Assembly: GCA_946188155.1 (NCBI GenBank)
Contig: CAMHUC010000008.1
Span: 26,292-90,291, forward strand
Direction: 5' to 3'
DNA length: 64,000 nt
Origin: an uncultured bacterium
Lineage (GTDB): Bacteria; Bacteroidota; Bacteroidia; Bacteroidales; Bacteroidaceae
This document shows positions 50,071-58,872 of the stretch, piece by piece. The translations under genes and the position numbers were made by a program. The notes under the pieces are model-generated. The model did no database searches and was not told the DNA's origin. It saw nothing but the letters and a program-made list of their open reading frames with translations. Numbering within the stretch: the stretch's first letter is position 1; each line of letters opens with the position of its first letter.

Positions 50071-50114
50071 CACTCAAAAGAAAAGTTTAACTCGGGCTTT
50101 CGAGCTTCGCGAGC

Positions 50115-50410
50115 GTGCGGAGGGGGCCACGGCAGGGGGTAGCGTTTATCTGCGTTCACAGTCCTGACCGACAGCAAAGGAAGAGCCTGGCGAGACAGTG
50201 CAAGGGCGAGGGAAACGGTATCGTCATTCCCGACGAAGAAAGCATGCCATATTAAGCTGCATAGGGATATGGAGGCAAGTTGGCACGGCTGTCGCCCATA
50301 GATAGGCACATGGTAAATGAAGGTCTCGCCGCAAGAAGCCTCTTTTCCTCATCCCCCGATGAACGTTCACCATGCAGGGCAACGGAGTCCATAGCAAACA
50401 GTTCGAGATT
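50115..50410 (+). ncRNA. structured RNA segment, possibly a group II intron 5' part
   Basis: A GC-rich, codon-less segment beginning GTGCGGAGGGGGCCACGG (GTGCG is the group II intron 5' consensus) and ending with GGGCAACGGAGTCCATAGC, which resembles the conserved domain III motif of group II introns. No domain V is found downstream on this strand. Its orientation is opposite to the remnant at 49584-49905. It could also be another structured leader RNA. Confidence 0.35.
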
Positions 50411-50521
50411 ATGGCAAATTGACTTTTTCGTTGTTATCCAGCGACTCAAGTTCTTATCAGCAAATTAGCAGTTGCTTCATGGCTAAAAAAGTTATGTAGC
50501 AAGGAGTTCGAGTGCTTCCAT

Positions 50522-51306
50522 GTGTCTTCAATCAAAAACCTGTCCCTCTGATTTAAAAAATCGAGTGGTCTTAGTAGGCTTTCTCAAGTTTTGGCTTTAT
50601 GCACAATATTAAGTATTACTAATCCTGCTGAGGTTAAAGCTAATAATATTACGGATGAGGGTCTGCAAAATGTAGAAGTGGTACAAGGTTCTGATATAGT
50701 CAGTAATATACAGAATAGAACCTGAGTATCTTTACCAAGTATGTACACACAAAAATTCAGAAATTTTGTTTCAAGTAGTAGAATTCTAAAAGATAAAGAT
50801 GCTATGAAATTTACAGAGGATTTTATAGTAAAACAAATGCAATCGAGTCGATGAATTAGCAAACAAAATCAGTTATTATTTATTTGGGATGCTATTTATG
50901 AACAAATTACATCCAAAAATATTTATACATGAGAAGATGGAAATAGCAAAAGATTAGCTGAATTTGAAAATGTTATGGATATAGTAGAACAATGCTGAAA
51001 AAATTATAATAGTTGATTTAAGTCATATATGAGACAAAGGTCTGCTGATGCTGATAGAAGGTCTGCTGATGCTGATAGAAGGTCTGCTGATGCTGATAGG
51101 GAAATAATAAAAATAACTAATAATAGACTTAACCAACTAGTTGAATTTTATAATTTGTATAAAAAAATCCTAACAACATAAAATCTGAAGAGATTCTGCA
51201 AATGAAAAATAGTGCTAAAAGAATTATTCAAAACTGTAAAAATTATAATATTAATTACAAAACTAAACTTTCTCCTGAGATACGTAAATTCTATGGTATA
51301 GATTAG
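50522..51306 (+). CDS. open frame only if UGA is sense (foreign, AT-rich)
   Basis: Frame 2 from 50411 or GTG 50522 contains only TGA stops: 50420, 50549, 50723, 50852, 50930, 50996 and 51014. There is no TAA or TAG until 51179. There a run of seven A (51161-51167) breaks the frame; one more A would restore it to a TAG at 51304-51306. The product would be ~260 aa with a signal peptide (LSQVLALCTILSI..AEVKA), hydrophilic helices, and three 21-bp repeats encoding RSADADR (51038-51100). Codons are strongly AT-rich, unlike all neighbours. Reading UGA as Gly (as in Absconditabacteria/Gracilibacteria) or Trp (code 4) both work. No homologue recognised. Confidence 0.55.
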
Positions 51307-51335
51307 ATTCTTATGTATACATCCTAACATAATAA

Positions 51336-51395
51336 CGGGGTGCGGGGGGGCGAGGATAGTTCCAGCGCAGAGTCTATTCTCGCGCCTCCGTCCCC
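51336..51395. repeat. GC-rich hairpin at the end of the foreign segment
   Basis: GGCGAGGATAG (51349-51359) pairs with CTATTCTCGCGCC (51374-51386) within a G-run/C-run context. It lies between the UGA-rich frame and the nucleoside kinase stop and may terminate either transcript. Confidence 0.4.
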
Positions 51396-51420
51396 TCGCG
51401 CCCCCGCGCCCCCGAACCTT

Positions 51421-53082
51421 CTAATATTGGAACGATGAGCCGCCGAGGAACTCGCGTAGGAGTGAGGTGGGCGGTATCTGTGTTTCGGGGATGGGTTTGA
51501 TATAGTGGAGGAACTTCAGCAGGCGGTAGGCCTCGGCATACTCGTCGCAGTTCTCCGGCACCTGTTCGAGCAACGGCTCAGCCTGACTCTTGATGACGGC
51601 CAGTTCGAAGAGCATGGCGGTGTTGAACATGGCGTCGGCATTCTCCTGGAAGGGGAATATCCAGCGATTCTCGCCCTTGCGCACCGAAGGCCATCGGCGG
51701 ATGGTCTCCTCTGCGGATACGCCACGGTACTTGTAGTCGCGGATGATGCGGCGTAGCAGGCGGTTGTCGGTAGTGGGGATATAGTTGTGGGCATCCAGGC
51801 GGATGGTGGTCAGCGCGGAGGCATACACGCGGAAGATCTGCTCCTGGGGCACGTCGGCCGTGAGCTCGGGGTTGAGGGCGTGGATGCCCTCGATGACGAG
51901 CACCTCCTTGCCTTCGAGCCTCAGGCGTCGGCCGCTCATCTGACTGGTGCCCGTGGGGAAGTCGTAGCGCGGCAGCTCCACCTCCTCGCCACGGAAGAGG
52001 GCGTTGAGCTGCTGGTTGAACAGCTCCAGGTTCACCGCGTGCAGGTGCTCGAAGTCGTAGTCGCCCTTCTCGTCGCGGGGCGTCTTGTCGCGGTCCACGA
52101 AGTAGTCGTCGAGCGAGATGCCGATGGGCTTGATGCCGTTGACGGCCAGCTGCACGGAGAGGCGCTTGCAGGTGGTGGTCTTTCCGCTGGAGGACGGCCC
52201 TGCGATGAGCACCACCTTGACGCTGCGGCTGCGGGCTATCTCGTCGGCGATGGCCGCGATCTTCTTCTCCTGCAGGGCCTCGCTCATCTGTATCAGCTGC
52301 GGCGCAAAGCCTTTCTGGATGGCCTCGTTGAGGTCGCCCACGGTGCGCAGGTTGAGGATGTCCTGCCAGCGGTGCTGCTCCTTGAATATCTCGAACATCT
52401 TGTCCTGTCGCATGAAGGCGCCGAGCTTGGCGGGGTTGTCGGTGGAGGGGATGCGCAGCAGCAGTCCGTCGAAGTAGTATTCCAGTCCGAAGAGGTATAT
52501 CTGCGAGGTGTTGGTGAGCAGTGCGCCGTAGAAGTAGTCGTTGTAGCCGTCTATATCGTAATAGGTGGTGTAGAGCCGTCCGGTACTCTGCAGCAGCTTC
52601 ACCTTGGTGACGGAGCCCATGTCGCGGAACATCTCGATGGCCCGCTCGGTGGTGGTCTCATGGCGGTGGATGGGCAGTGCGGCGGCGATGATCTCCTGCA
52701 TCCGCTGCCGCAGGTCGGCCACGTCGTCGGGCGTCACGGGCCGTCCGAGGCGCAGGTTGACGTAGTAGCCGTTGCTCACGGGTATGTCTACCGACACCTT
52801 GCACGCGGGCCACAGGTCGTGCGAGGCTTTGGCCAGGATGAAGAAGAGTGTGCGGGTGTAGGCCCGGATGCCGCTGGAGGAGCGCATGTCGAGGAACTCC
52901 ACGGTCTTCTGCTTGTAGGCACGGAAGTGCATGCCCTCCACCTTGTTGTTCACCTTGGCCGTGATGGGGCCGTACTCCATCTCGAGGCCGAGCAGCCTGT
53001 AGGTCTCTTCGAGGGTGCTGCCTGTGGGCACCTGGATGGTCTGCCCGTTGTTGCGGCAGAATATTTCTACTGTCTGTTGCAT
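51421..53082 (-). CDS. Nucleoside (uridine-type) kinase with TGS and tRNA-synthetase-like N-terminus
   Basis: A 553-aa cytoplasmic protein common in Bacteroidetes. A TGS-like domain (~1-65) is followed by a region resembling the editing-side domain of threonyl-tRNA synthetase (~70-230), then a phosphoribulokinase/uridine-kinase P-loop domain (~285-500): Walker A AGPSSSGKTT, SLDDYFVDR, and EGIHALNP. It probably phosphorylates uridine or another nucleoside. The function of the N-terminal part is unknown. It is the first clearly native gene right of the foreign-looking segment. Confidence 0.85.
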   Translation of the reverse strand: MQQTVEIFCRNNGQTIQVPTGSTLEETYRLLGLEMEYGPITAKVNNKVEGMHFRAYKQKTVEFLDMRSSSGIRAYTRTLFFILAKASHDLWPACKVSVDIPVSNGYYVNLRLGRPVTPDDVADLRQRMQEIIAAALPIHRHETTTERAIEMFRDMGSVTKVKLLQSTGRLYTTYYDIDGYNDYFYGALLTNTSQIYLFGLEYYFDGLLLRIPSTDNPAKLGAFMRQDKMFEIFKEQHRWQDILNLRTVGDLNEAIQKGFAPQLIQMSEALQEKKIAAIADEIARSRSVKVVLIAGPSSSGKTTTCKRLSVQLAVNGIKPIGISLDDYFVDRDKTPRDEKGDYDFEHLHAVNLELFNQQLNALFRGEEVELPRYDFPTGTSQMSGRRLRLEGKEVLVIEGIHALNPELTADVPQEQIFRVYASALTTIRLDAHNYIPTTDNRLLRRIIRDYKYRGVSAEETIRRWPSVRKGENRWIFPFQENADAMFNTAMLFELAVIKSQAEPLLEQVPENCDEYAEAYRLLKFLHYIKPIPETQIPPTSLLREFLGGSSFQY

Positions 53083-53233
53083 AATTGTTGGCTTTAGTTA
53101 TAAATTATGGGGACAAAGATACGAAAAAAAGCTCACTTTGAAAAGTAATTATGGAGAATTAACAATCACAGTCGTAAAATAATGGCAAGGCATGTAGAAA
53201 CGGGTGGACTATTCGACGAAACGGCACACCATG

Positions 53234-53730
53234 GAAATAAATATAACCCGCACATCTCGCACATCTACTATATGTGTTTGATTTGTAGACTGATACGGTG
53301 ATGTCTATCTCGCATTTATCTCGCATTTACCTCGCAGTAACCATCGTTTCCGGCCGAATTTCAAGCAGCTGGGGCGTCTTTTCGGCCTTGGGCAGCCTGA
53401 AGTCGGGCAGCGCAAGGCGCCGTATCTGCGCCAGGAGCCTCCGGACGGCTGAATTCTCTAGAGAATTTAACCGAAAGTAGGCTCCCAAGCACACTTTAGT
53501 GCCTTCCAACCTCCAAATTCTCTTGAGAATTGATGGGATGGAAGCCTTTATGTCAACCTTTTAGCCCTCCCTCCGACGGTGTTGAGGCTATCCATACCCC
53601 TTCCGAGGCCCTTATTTCACCCTCGCTGCGAGGTAAATGCGAGGTAAATGCGAGATACATTCGCGTGCAACATATTGATATTTAATAAGATATAGCAGAT
53701 GTGCGAGATGTGCGGGTTATGCTTATTTTA
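53234..53730. mobile_element. 500-bp element with ~105-bp terminal inverted repeats
   Basis: Left arm 53234-53337 and right arm 53626-53730 are complementary with few differences near the ends (ATAACCCGCACATCTCGCAC; CTCGCATTTACCTCGCAG). The inner ~290 bp contains only short frames and a CTCTAGAGAATT/CTTGAGAATT motif pair. There is no transposase, so it looks like a non-autonomous element. It abuts and interrupts the glycine-rich gene to its right. Confidence 0.65.
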
Positions 53731-53731
53731 G

Positions 53732-54889
53732 GGCCTTCTCTATACGTCAGAGTCCTTCGCCCATCTGACAGCCACGGGCGGCGCAGCGGCAACCACGAGC
53801 GGCAGTCCGGGCCGTGCAGGCAAGAGCTATTTATATGACGGCGCTTCCAACTATTGTGCAGCCGGCGGCGGAGGCGGCGCCTCAGGAAGCATTACATGGA
53901 GAGATGGTTCGGATGAATTCTATCAAGTAGGAGCCGTCGGAGGTAAACCCGGTGCTAATACAGATGGAACCCTCGCCGACGCTGGTGAGACCACACTGTT
54001 GGACAAAGACGACAGGAGTATCGTGTTTGTTAAGAATAAACCAGGAAATTATAAAAGCAGAGGCTGGTACGACGGCGACAACCGCGGTGCCGGCGGCAGC
54101 GGCGGCGGCGCAGGTGCGGTCTCGCAGAGCGGCTCGGCCACCATCGTGGAGGTGTACAAGAGCATTACCCTGGCCAATGATTCCGACAACAGCTCGGTTA
54201 TCAGCGAAGCCTCTGGCAACACGGCCATCGTCACCCTGCAGGGCCGCACGCTCTACAAGGACGGCTCATGGAACACGCTGTGCCTGCCGTTCGGCCTTGG
54301 CAGCTTCGTAGGCACGCCCCTCGAGGGTGCCACGGTGAAGACGCTCGCATCGGCCAGCATCAGCAACGGCACCCTGACGATGAACTTCACCGAGGACGTG
54401 AGCAGCATAGAGGCCGGCAAGCCGTATATCGTGAAGTGGGCCGACGGCACCGACATCGCTACCCCCGTGTTCAACGGTGTCATCATCAGCACTGCCACCG
54501 CCAAAGTAGGGACCGGCTATGTCGAGTTCCTCGGCACCTACGCCCCTGTCACCATCACCGACGGCGGCGACAACACCTTGCTCTACCTCGGCGCAGCCAA
54601 CAAGCTCTACTATCCGCCGAAGGCCATGACCATCGGCAGCCAGCGGGCCTACTTCCGGCTTCTGGGCGGACTGACTGCCGGCGACCCCGCTTCGCCAGCC
54701 TCCGTCCGTGCCTTTGTGCTGAACTTTGGAGATGGCGAGACAACGGGAATCAACGAAATCGTAAATAGTGAATCGTCAGATAGTACATCTCTTGACGCAT
54801 GGTACACGCTGGACGGTCGCAGGCTCGACACGAAGCCCACGGCCAAGGGTGTCTATATTCGCAACGGGCGTAAAATCGTAATTAAATAG
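53732..54889 (+). pseudogene. 5'-truncated glycine-rich secreted protein
   Basis: An open frame without a start runs from the edge of the inverted-repeat element to the stop at 54889. It encodes ~385 residues: Gly-rich repeats (AAGGGGGASGS; GAGGSGGGAGAV), then a beta-rich region (LYKDGSWNTLCLPFGL), and a C-terminal signature LDGRRL...KGVYIRNGRKIVIK. That tail, shared with the C10 protease, is typical of secreted Prevotella proteins. The N-terminus with its signal peptide is missing, apparently removed or displaced by the element at 53234-53730. Confidence 0.75.
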
Positions 54890-55007
54890 GAGAGTAACGA
54901 TATGAAGAAGACTATTAATGTATGCTCCCATCATGCAATTTTGGGGTAAAGATACGAAAAAATGTCGAAAAAAAGCCGTGAAGCGGTATAAATTACTTTT
55001 TTTTTCG

Positions 55008-55015
55008 TAACTTTG
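55008..55015 (+). promoter_or_regulatory. -7 box of the Na/phosphate symporter promoter
   Basis: TAACTTTG, 96 nt upstream of the gene, with only a weak -33 region. A 15-codon frame at 54902-54949 is probably the remnant of a displaced gene start. Confidence 0.5.
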
Positions 55016-55111
55016 CGCCTAAAAAGCGACGATACTTGGCCATTGGACAACTTCACCATTGGACAATCGGACAAATCGTAAGTAGTAAATCAGTAAATAG
55101 TAAATAGTCTT

Positions 55112-56848
55112 ATGTCAATCTGGGTTATTTTCAAGCTGCTCGGCTCGCTGGCTCTTCTGATGTTTGGTATGAAGAGCATGAGCGAGGCCCTGCAGAAGAT
55201 GGCGGGTCCGCAGCTGCGACACGTCCTGGGTGCGATGACCACCAACCGCTTTACGGGTATGCTCACCGGTATGCTGGTGACGGCCTCTGTGCAATCCTCC
55301 ACGGCCACGACTGTGATGACCGTCTCGTTCGTCAATGCCGGACTGCTGACGCTGGCGCAGGCCATCTCGGTCATCATGGGTGCCAACATCGGAACGACGC
55401 TCACGGCGTGGATCATGTCGGCAGGTATGTCGTTCGACATCACCAGTGCCGTCTATCCCGCCTTCTTCCTGGGCATCATACTGATTTACCAGAAGAAGTA
55501 CCGCTACATCGGCGACTTCCTCTTCGGACTGTCGTTCCTGCTCCTCGGACTGGGCACTCTGCGTGCCACCGGCACGGAGATGCATCTGGGCGAGAACCAG
55601 GCGCTGCTCGACTTCTTCGCCTCGTTCGACCCCGACTCGTTCCTCACCACGCTCATCTTCCTGCTCCTGGGCGGCATACTGACCTTCTGCGTGCAGTCGT
55701 CGGCAGCGGTGATGGCCATCACGATGATCCTCTGCTCCTCGGGCGCACTGCCCATCTATCAGGGCATCGCGCTGGTGATGGGTGAGAACATCGGCACCAC
55801 CGTCACCTCCAACTTGGCAGCCCTGTCGGCTAATACGCAGGCCCGCCGTGCGGCACTGGCCCACATGTTCTTCAACGTGTTCGGCGTCGTCTGGATCCTG
55901 TTCGTGTTCCGTCCCTTCATCGACATGGTGTGCGGATGGGTAGGCTACGACGTGACGATGCAGAAGGGCACCGTGGAGACCGCCGTGTTCCTGGCCAACG
56001 CCGCCAAGCTGAGCTTCGTGCTGGCCGCCTTCCATACCTCGTTCAACGTGGCTAACACGTTCATCCTCATCTGGTTCATTCCGCAGATTGAGCGATTCGT
56101 CTGCTGGGTCATCAAGCCCAAGAAGGTGGACGAGGAGGAGGACTTCCGCCTGCATTTCATTACGGCCGGCTTCATGAAGACCCCGGAACTCTCGGTGCTC
56201 GAGGCGCAGAAGGAGATACAGTCGTTCTCGGAGCGCATGCAGCGTATGTTCGGCATGGTGCGCGAGCTGCTGGTGCTCTCATCGAGCGCTACTAATAAGA
56301 AAGATAATAAGGCCGGCGACTTCAACAAGCTTTACACCCGCATCGAGAAGTACGAGGGTATCTCGGACAACATGGAGCTGGAGATTGCCAAATACCTCGA
56401 CTCCGTCAGCGATGCCCACCTCTCCGACGACACGAAGGCCAAGATCCGTGCCATGCTGCGTGAGATCTCGGAGTTGGAGTCCATCGGCGATGCCTGCTAC
56501 AACATGGCCCGCACCATCTCGCGCAAGTACAATGCCAAGGAGGACCACTTCGTTGAGAAGCAGTACGACCACATCCACCAGATGATGGAGCTGACCGACC
56601 AGTCGCTCACGCAGATGAACCGCTTGATGGGTGGCCGCAAAGAGTCGTTCGACGTGAACCGCACGTTCAACATTGAGCACGAGATCAACAACTACCGCAA
56701 CCAGCTGAAGGTTCAGAACATCAACGACATCAACAACCACGAGTACACCTACGCTGTGGGTACCATCTACATGGACCTGATCAACGAGTGCGAGAAGCTG
56801 GGCGACTATGTGGTGAACGTGGTGGAGGCACGTATGGGAATCAGGTAG
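55112..56848 (+). CDS. Na/Pi cotransporter family protein with PhoU-like domain
   Basis: A 578-aa inner-membrane protein. About eight to nine transmembrane helices fill residues 1-330, with the two inverted-repeat signatures of the NptA/PiT-like family (VQSSTATTVMTVSFV; VQSSAAVMAITMIL) and the paired MGANIGTT/MGENIGTT motifs. Residues ~360-578 form a PhoU-like helical bundle. It would import phosphate with sodium. It is a single-gene unit. Confidence 0.9.
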   Translation: MSIWVIFKLLGSLALLMFGMKSMSEALQKMAGPQLRHVLGAMTTNRFTGMLTGMLVTASVQSSTATTVMTVSFVNAGLLTLAQAISVIMGANIGTTLTAWIMSAGMSFDITSAVYPAFFLGIILIYQKKYRYIGDFLFGLSFLLLGLGTLRATGTEMHLGENQALLDFFASFDPDSFLTTLIFLLLGGILTFCVQSSAAVMAITMILCSSGALPIYQGIALVMGENIGTTVTSNLAALSANTQARRAALAHMFFNVFGVVWILFVFRPFIDMVCGWVGYDVTMQKGTVETAVFLANAAKLSFVLAAFHTSFNVANTFILIWFIPQIERFVCWVIKPKKVDEEEDFRLHFITAGFMKTPELSVLEAQKEIQSFSERMQRMFGMVRELLVLSSSATNKKDNKAGDFNKLYTRIEKYEGISDNMELEIAKYLDSVSDAHLSDDTKAKIRAMLREISELESIGDACYNMARTISRKYNAKEDHFVEKQYDHIHQMMELTDQSLTQMNRLMGGRKESFDVNRTFNIEHEINNYRNQLKVQNINDINNHEYTYAVGTIYMDLINECEKLGDYVVNVVEARMGIR

Positions 56849-56857
56849 TTTTTGGGG

Positions 56858-56938
56858 ATTTCGTTATCACGTTATTTCGTTATTTCGTTATCTCGTTATC
56901 ACGTTATCACGTCATTACGTCATTACGTCATAAAGGAT
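56858..56938. repeat. TTTCGTTATCACG-type tandem repeat
   Basis: About ten imperfect 7-8-mers (CGTTATT, CGTTATC, CGTCATTA) fill the gap before the C10 protease start. Confidence 0.75.
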
Positions 56939-56950
56939 TTATAGTTTAGG

Positions 56951-58588
56951 ATGATGTTTAGAAAAGGACTCTTGATGATATTGGCAGCTGTAGCGGCGCT
57001 GGGCGTTCTGGCGGGCAACCGCAGTGAGCGGCAGCTGAAGGCTATCGCAGCACGGCAGCTGGAGGGCGTGGCGACACGTGGCGGCAGCGGGCTGCAGCTG
57101 AAGAAAATCTACGAGAACGGCGTGCTCGCCGTCATCGGCGACACGACGGCAGGCTTCGCCGTGGTGAGCCGCGACGAGGCACAGCAGCCGGTGCTCGCTG
57201 TGTCGCGAGCTGCCTTCAGCCAGACAGAGGCCCCCGAGGCCTTCCGCTGGTGGCTCGGCGAGATGACGCGCCGACTGGAGACTGGCGTGCCCATCAGGAC
57301 GCGGAGCATGACGGCCGTGGAGAACTTTGTGAAGACCCAGTGGGCACAGGGCGACCCCTTCAACGGACTCTGTCCGAAGGATGGGGTGACTCGCTGTCCT
57401 ACGGGCTGCGTGGCCACGGCCATGGCCCAGGTGATGAAGTACTACGAATATCCGGCTGCGGGTCGCGGCTCGGGCTCCTATACCATAGGCTCAAAAAGGA
57501 GGGAATACAGCACGCTCGTCAACAGCACCTACGACTGGAGCAATATGCGGCTGACCTATAATTCCGGCGGCTCTGTGGGCACCAACCAGAAGAAGGCCGT
57601 GCAGCAGCTGATGTACGACGCGGGCTGTGCCGTGGGCATGAACTATGCCGCCGACGGCAGCGGCGCCTTTACGCGTGACGCCGCCACGGCCATGTTCAGG
57701 AACTTCAGCTATGACTCGCTGGCCATCCGCTATATGCTACGTGACTTCTACTCTGACGAGGACTGGTCGGCAGCCATCTACGACCAGCTGGCACAGAAAC
57801 GCCCCATCCTCTATGGCGGCGTTGACTCACAGAACAAAATCGGCCACGCCTTCCTGCTGACGGGCAACGACGAGGATGGCAAGGTGTGGGTGAACTGGGG
57901 ATGGGGCCAGGGCACGGCCGACGAGAGCTACAACGGTTTTTTCGAAATCAGCGACCTGGTGATGGCAAAGACCTACCACTTCGACAGCGGCCACGAGATG
58001 GTGTTCGGATTCCGCCCTCAGCTGAAGCCCGACAGCCAGGCCGAGTACTCCTCACAGTGGGTGTTCGAGGAACCCTACCGCCTGGAGTGCCTCGACGACG
58101 GCAGGCTGCTCTTCGCCATTCCCCACTTCTTCAACTATCATGTGCTCTACTTCCAGGGCAACCTGTGGTACAGCTTCCGTAGTACCGTTGGCAATAATAC
58201 GGTGAAAATAGGGCTGATGAATCTCGAGAAGGATGTAGTGCCGCCGGGCTATGGCTACTTTGCCGGCGAGGGAGAAGAGTTCATCACCGACACCATCGCC
58301 CTGCGCGCTTTGCCCGTGGGCACATACCAGTTCACCGTAGGCTCACAGGCCAGGGGCGAGAAGCAGGTTACGCCCTTCCTGACTTACGGGGGGCCGCAGT
58401 ATGTCACGCTGACAAAGGCTGCCGACGGCACCGTCACCGTGGATGGGCAGACTACAGCAGTAGGCAGCGTGCGCAGGCAGACAGAGACCGCCGACGGCAA
58501 GACCTACGACCTCTGGGGAAGGCAGAGCACCGGGGCACTGTCGCCGGGTGTCTACATCCGCAACGGACGGAAATTCATGCAGAAATAG
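56951..58588 (+). CDS. C10-family (streptopain-type) cysteine protease
   Basis: A 545-aa secreted protease. Signal peptide (VAALGVLAGN), propeptide to ~115, then the catalytic domain with Cys at about residue 153 (CPTGCVATAMAQVMKYY), His near 299 (IGHAFLLTG) and the VNWGWGQG motif. A C-terminal beta domain and the tail LWGRQS...GVYIRNGRKFMQK follow. Family relatives include streptopain and the interpain of Prevotella, which degrade host or dietary proteins. It is followed by a hairpin terminator. Confidence 0.9.
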   Translation: MMFRKGLLMILAAVAALGVLAGNRSERQLKAIAARQLEGVATRGGSGLQLKKIYENGVLAVIGDTTAGFAVVSRDEAQQPVLAVSRAAFSQTEAPEAFRWWLGEMTRRLETGVPIRTRSMTAVENFVKTQWAQGDPFNGLCPKDGVTRCPTGCVATAMAQVMKYYEYPAAGRGSGSYTIGSKRREYSTLVNSTYDWSNMRLTYNSGGSVGTNQKKAVQQLMYDAGCAVGMNYAADGSGAFTRDAATAMFRNFSYDSLAIRYMLRDFYSDEDWSAAIYDQLAQKRPILYGGVDSQNKIGHAFLLTGNDEDGKVWVNWGWGQGTADESYNGFFEISDLVMAKTYHFDSGHEMVFGFRPQLKPDSQAEYSSQWVFEEPYRLECLDDGRLLFAIPHFFNYHVLYFQGNLWYSFRSTVGNNTVKIGLMNLEKDVVPPGYGYFAGEGEEFITDTIALRALPVGTYQFTVGSQARGEKQVTPFLTYGGPQYVTLTKAADGTVTVDGQTTAVGSVRRQTETADGKTYDLWGRQSTGALSPGVYIRNGRKFMQK

Positions 58589-58595
58589 AAAAAAG

Positions 58596-58627
58596 TGAGG
58601 AATCCTGACGGGTTTCTCATTTTTTTG
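58596..58627 (+). terminator. terminator of the C10 protease gene
   Basis: GAGGAATCC-TGAC-GGGTTTCTC followed by ATTTTTTTG, just after the stop codon. Confidence 0.6.
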
Positions 58628-58680
58628 TCGTACCTTTGGCTTCGCCGAATGTACTCTCGCTCGAAAAAACTCAAATAAAA

Positions 58681-58712
58681 TTTGGTTTTTTGCTCACTTA
58701 TTCGTACCTTTG
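58681..58712 (+). promoter_or_regulatory. promoter of the thiamine operon
   Basis: TTTG (58681-58684), 20 nt, TACCTTTG (58705-58712), directly upstream of the riboswitch. Confidence 0.75.
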
Positions 58713-58718
58713 CAGCCG

Positions 58719-58800
58719 CTATTCAAGGGGTGCCCCGTAGTCGTGGGCTGAGATGATACCCTCTCACCTGATCCGGACAATGCCGGCGTAGGGATGGAAT
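58719..58800 (+). promoter_or_regulatory. TPP riboswitch (THI element)
   Basis: The conserved blocks GGGGTGCC, GGGCTGAGATGATACCC and ACCTGATCCGGACAATGCCG with GCGTAGGGA are all present in order. The sensor binds thiamine pyrophosphate and would switch off the downstream uptake operon. It lies between the promoter and the receptor start. Confidence 0.95.
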
Positions 58801-58872
58801 AAGGTTATACGTCAACACAACTTTCAGTTTCCCCTTTACATTATTTATTAATTAAAGGTACAAGTTAGTAGT

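Noticed and set aside
50252..50468. Short frames on both strands (minus 50252-50449, plus 50280-50468)
   Set aside because: They lie in the structured RNA-like segment and contradict each other; no motif or start context.
51038..51100. Possible CRISPR-like repeats
   Set aside because: Three 21-bp direct repeats with no spacers; they are in-frame coding repeats of the UGA-rich frame.
53298..53509. Two 60-codon frames inside the inverted-repeat element
   Set aside because: Short, overlapping on opposite strands, no transposase-like motif.
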